64,000 bases of DNA from Pseudoscleropodium purum (lineage: Eukaryota > Streptophyta > Bryopsida > Hypnales > Brachytheciaceae). The notes beneath the pieces are model-generated. The model did no database searches, was not told the origin of the DNA, and saw only the letters and a program-made list of their open reading frames with translations. The DNA is taken from contig OZ017804.1 in NCBI GenBank assembly GCA_963969395.1, positions 7,502,001 to 7,566,000 on the forward strand, in the 5' to 3' direction. Shown piece by piece: positions 61,701-64,000 of the stretch. The position numbers and the translations under genes were made by a program. Numbering within the stretch: position 1 is the stretch's first letter; each line of letters starts with the position of its first letter.

Positions 61701-63989
61701 GATATTCAGAGGTAAGTTCCATGCTTACTGCAATCTTGCCCGATGTATTAAAAGTATATGGTTCTGATTGAGGTATGGTGGCAGGAGTTCTTAGTCGAGC
61801 ACTGATTATTTTAATTAACTGTGGGATCTGGTGGATGATGATGTGGGCAGTCGGTGGACTACGGTAGAATGGCAGAGATACTTGTACAAAGAGCTGGATC
61901 TAACCATGCATTCACTCGGCTGACCTCAATCACTTGGGTGCGTTTCTTTCACCGGCTGTGGAACTTTTGGTTGAGGATTAAATATTCTGTGGGATGATCG
62001 TTACTAATGTGATCCAGAAATTAATTTGCAAAAAAAATTTCCAAGTGCGAGTTTCGTTCAATTAACGATCTTTTGTTGCGGGTGCAGGTCAATGAGTTTG
62101 TGAAGCTGGGAGGTGATCAGCTTGTGCCATATTACTCTGATATCCTTGGAGTCGTGCTTCCTGCTATATCTGATAAGGAAGAAAAGATACGAGTGGTACG
62201 TTTATAACAATCTATACTTGCAGAGCTATCCTGTCGTAGCTGACTTTACTCTCCTAGAGTCTCAAAGACTAACTAATTCTAGTCAATATAATTAGTTTCT
62301 TTCATGAACTTTTAGACAGCATCATACACGGAATCTTCTCGTGACTTATGGGGATGACTTCCTATAGTTACAATGGAGAGACTTTGGTTTGATCTCTATG
62401 ACGATAAGGAGATTTCCCTCAGACTAATGAAGAAGCTGCTATGAAACAGTCTTCTTTTACTCTCTATTATCTCTTATTATCTCTTGCCTTATAATTTGCC
62501 GTAGATTTTTTTTACCATTTGGTATGGAGAACCGCGTTAATTGAGTATTCTGAGTTCATTGAGGGAATACAAGCAGTGACTATGTGAGGTTTCCAGGTCG
62601 CTCAAGAAACAAATGATGAGCTGCGTGCAATAAAGGCTGAACCTTCGGAGGGATTTGACATTGGTGCTGTTCTGGTCATCGCAAGAAGGTTTTTACTCAG
62701 CTCTTATTTATCTAGATTACAGAATTGTGTATTTATACTGAAATGTTCTCACGGCCAAGACCATCCTCAGTACGAAGGTTGTATTGTTACTATTGATATT
62801 ATTGATGAAGCAACTCTGCCTCGTCATTCATCCAATGCATTATTTGGATACAGTAGAAATTGCACCAATCTCTGTAAGTTCTACCGAAATATTTGGCAAG
62901 GAGACTATTATTTATCTGTCCCATTTATTTTATCATTAGGGAGCTTGGAAATGAGTGGGAGGGAACGAGGTTGGAGGCCTTGAGGTGGATTTCTGTGTTG
63001 CTGGAGAGGCATCGAACAGAGGTGATTTTCTTTTTAGAACATCAGATGGCATCAAAAGGAATTTACTTCGCAGTTTTTCCTAATGGAGTGCATATATTGT
63101 ACATCAAAAACTTGTTAGGTTCCCAGATGGAAAGTGATTAAAAAGATGATACATGGAAATCGTCTTGGGAGATACTTATTTGGCAATTTCACCAAAGTCA
63201 AAGTTGTCCCCGATGAATGAACGGTGTTTTTTGCACAGGTGCTCTCATTTTTGGATGATATCTTTCCTGCTTTGTTGACATCACTTTCCGACACATCTGA
63301 TGAAGTGAGTTCCCGCTCTCCCTTATTTGCACGGATGGTTGAGTAAGTCTTTAGTATATCCACATCGTTTCAGAATTTTTGTAGTATTTTAACCCGTAAG
63401 TGCTGAAGTTAAGAACATAGAGTCCATTTTGTGAGTATATTGTTGAGCACAGTAACTTTCAGAATATATTTCTATTGCACAAAATGTAGGACACGATCTC
63501 TTCTTTCGTTCTGTATGTAGTGTTACCTTCTAAATGATTTATTTCAACTCCCATAAATGTGGCAGCGGCCACTTTGACCAGTTGGGAACTTACGGGCTAT
63601 CTTGGAAAAGATTCTGAGTTAATTTGCTTTGCAGGTTGCCCTGCTTGTGCTGGAAGTGCAAGCTTGCATAGCTCGAGACGCTCAACATTTCCGACACCTG
63701 ATGGTCTTTCTTGTGCACCGCTTCAACAGTGAACATTCCCTTCTTGAGCGGTAATTTCCTCTGGAGCAGCTAGGTGTCTGGTTTTGTGAGCGCGCTCAGT
63801 TAAACTTTATTTTGATTTTACTTCGAAATCTGAGAAGGGCCTATCTGGATGGTATGCTTATGTTCCAGGAGAGGTACATTGGCGTTACGAAGACTATGCC
63901 AGTTGCTGGATGCAGAACGAGTTTATCGGGAACTGGCCACCATTTTGGAACAGGAGGTGGACCTGGAATTTGCAACAATTATGGTTCAG
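58707..63989 (+). CDS. VAC14: VAC14 homologue, PIKfyve/Fab1 complex scaffold (5' part, 15 exons; cut by window end)
   Basis: VAC14 scaffolds the Fab1/PIKfyve kinase and Fig4/SAC phosphatase that control PI(3,5)P2 on vacuolar/endosomal membranes. Exons: 58707-58796, 59379-59492, 59909-59974, 60098-60187, 60530-60649, 60868-60896, 61122-61264, 61562-61656, 61851-61937, 62088-62195, 62597-62688, 62940-63021, 63239-63304, 63635-63750, 63869-63989. All are GT-AG with consistent phases, giving 473 codons; a donor follows at 63990 and the rest lies outside. Family blocks: [136 protein letters not shown] and SLSDTSDEV. It is built of HEAT-like helical repeats throughout. An in-frame ATG at 58539 is upstream, but [10 protein letters not shown] is the expected start. 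Confidence 0.97.
60259..60480 (+). repeat. Interspersed repeat copy in VAC14 intron 4
   Basis: It starts TTAACCCCTCAGTGCCCAA and ends near CCATTTGGGGACTTCAG, so its ends are roughly inverted. Its internal order of motifs matches 63389-63596 (TATTTCTATT..C.AAAATGTAGG, ATGATTT..TCTTT). It is a small non-coding interspersed element. Confidence 0.6.
63389..63596 (+). repeat. Interspersed repeat copy in VAC14 intron 13
   Basis: It starts TTAACCCGTAAGTGCTGAAG and ends GGGAACTTACGGG, an inverted match of the start. It shares its interior with the 60259 copy and its 3' block GCGGCCACTTTG with 5060-5101. Confidence 0.65.
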
Positions 63990-64000
63990 GTGAGTTTCAA

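Noticed and set aside
1..64000. CRISPR arrays, prokaryotic operons, organelle DNA
   Set aside because: No regularly spaced short repeats, no Shine-Dalgarno-led genes and no plastid or mitochondrial genes were seen. Spliced plant nuclear genes run across the window.

Overview
The window is nuclear DNA of a land plant. It is AT-rich and gene-sparse. The five genes have GT-AG introns and plant-type products: a peroxin PEX16, a BTB/POZ protein, a kinase-fold-like protein, a P4 flippase of the ALA type and VAC14. The wide spaces between them are filled with decayed transposons and inverted repeats. I cannot name the species. A bryophyte, fern or other seedless plant would fit, but nothing in the sequence proves it. 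No bacterial features, rRNA genes, functional tRNA genes or CRISPR arrays were seen.

Layout. 1-5.6 kb is gene-free repeats. 5.58-10.06 kb (minus) is a complete 7-exon PEX16 (360 aa). 12.63-14.59 kb (minus) is a complete 2-exon BTB/POZ protein (517 aa). 16.02-20.55 kb (minus) is a 5-exon gene (511 aa if the long last intron is real) that resembles the N-lobe of FAM20/actin-fragmin-type kinases; one of its introns is a near-complete palindrome. 20.6-35.3 kb holds no gene I can support, but it carries several MITE-like elements, a CACTA-type element with a 3-bp target duplication and a nested SINE-like insertion, and old duplications. 35.3-40.5 kb contains the decayed exons of a large, once-spliced protein of unknown family with methyltransferase-like motifs, broken by stops and by a 297-bp hAT-type MITE. 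44.27-45.06 kb is a degenerate coding repeat array. 45.03-55.41 kb (minus) is a P4-ATPase whose first exon may lie at 56.6 kb. 58.7-64 kb (plus) is VAC14, 15 exons visible, running off the right edge.

The genes act in separate membrane pathways: peroxisome membrane biogenesis (PEX16), phospholipid flipping (P4-ATPase) and the PI(3,5)P2 scaffold (VAC14). The flippase and VAC14 are divergent and share an upstream region of about 2-3 kb. There is no operon-like logic. All exon coordinates were set by hand from splice consensus, reading-frame continuity and family similarity.
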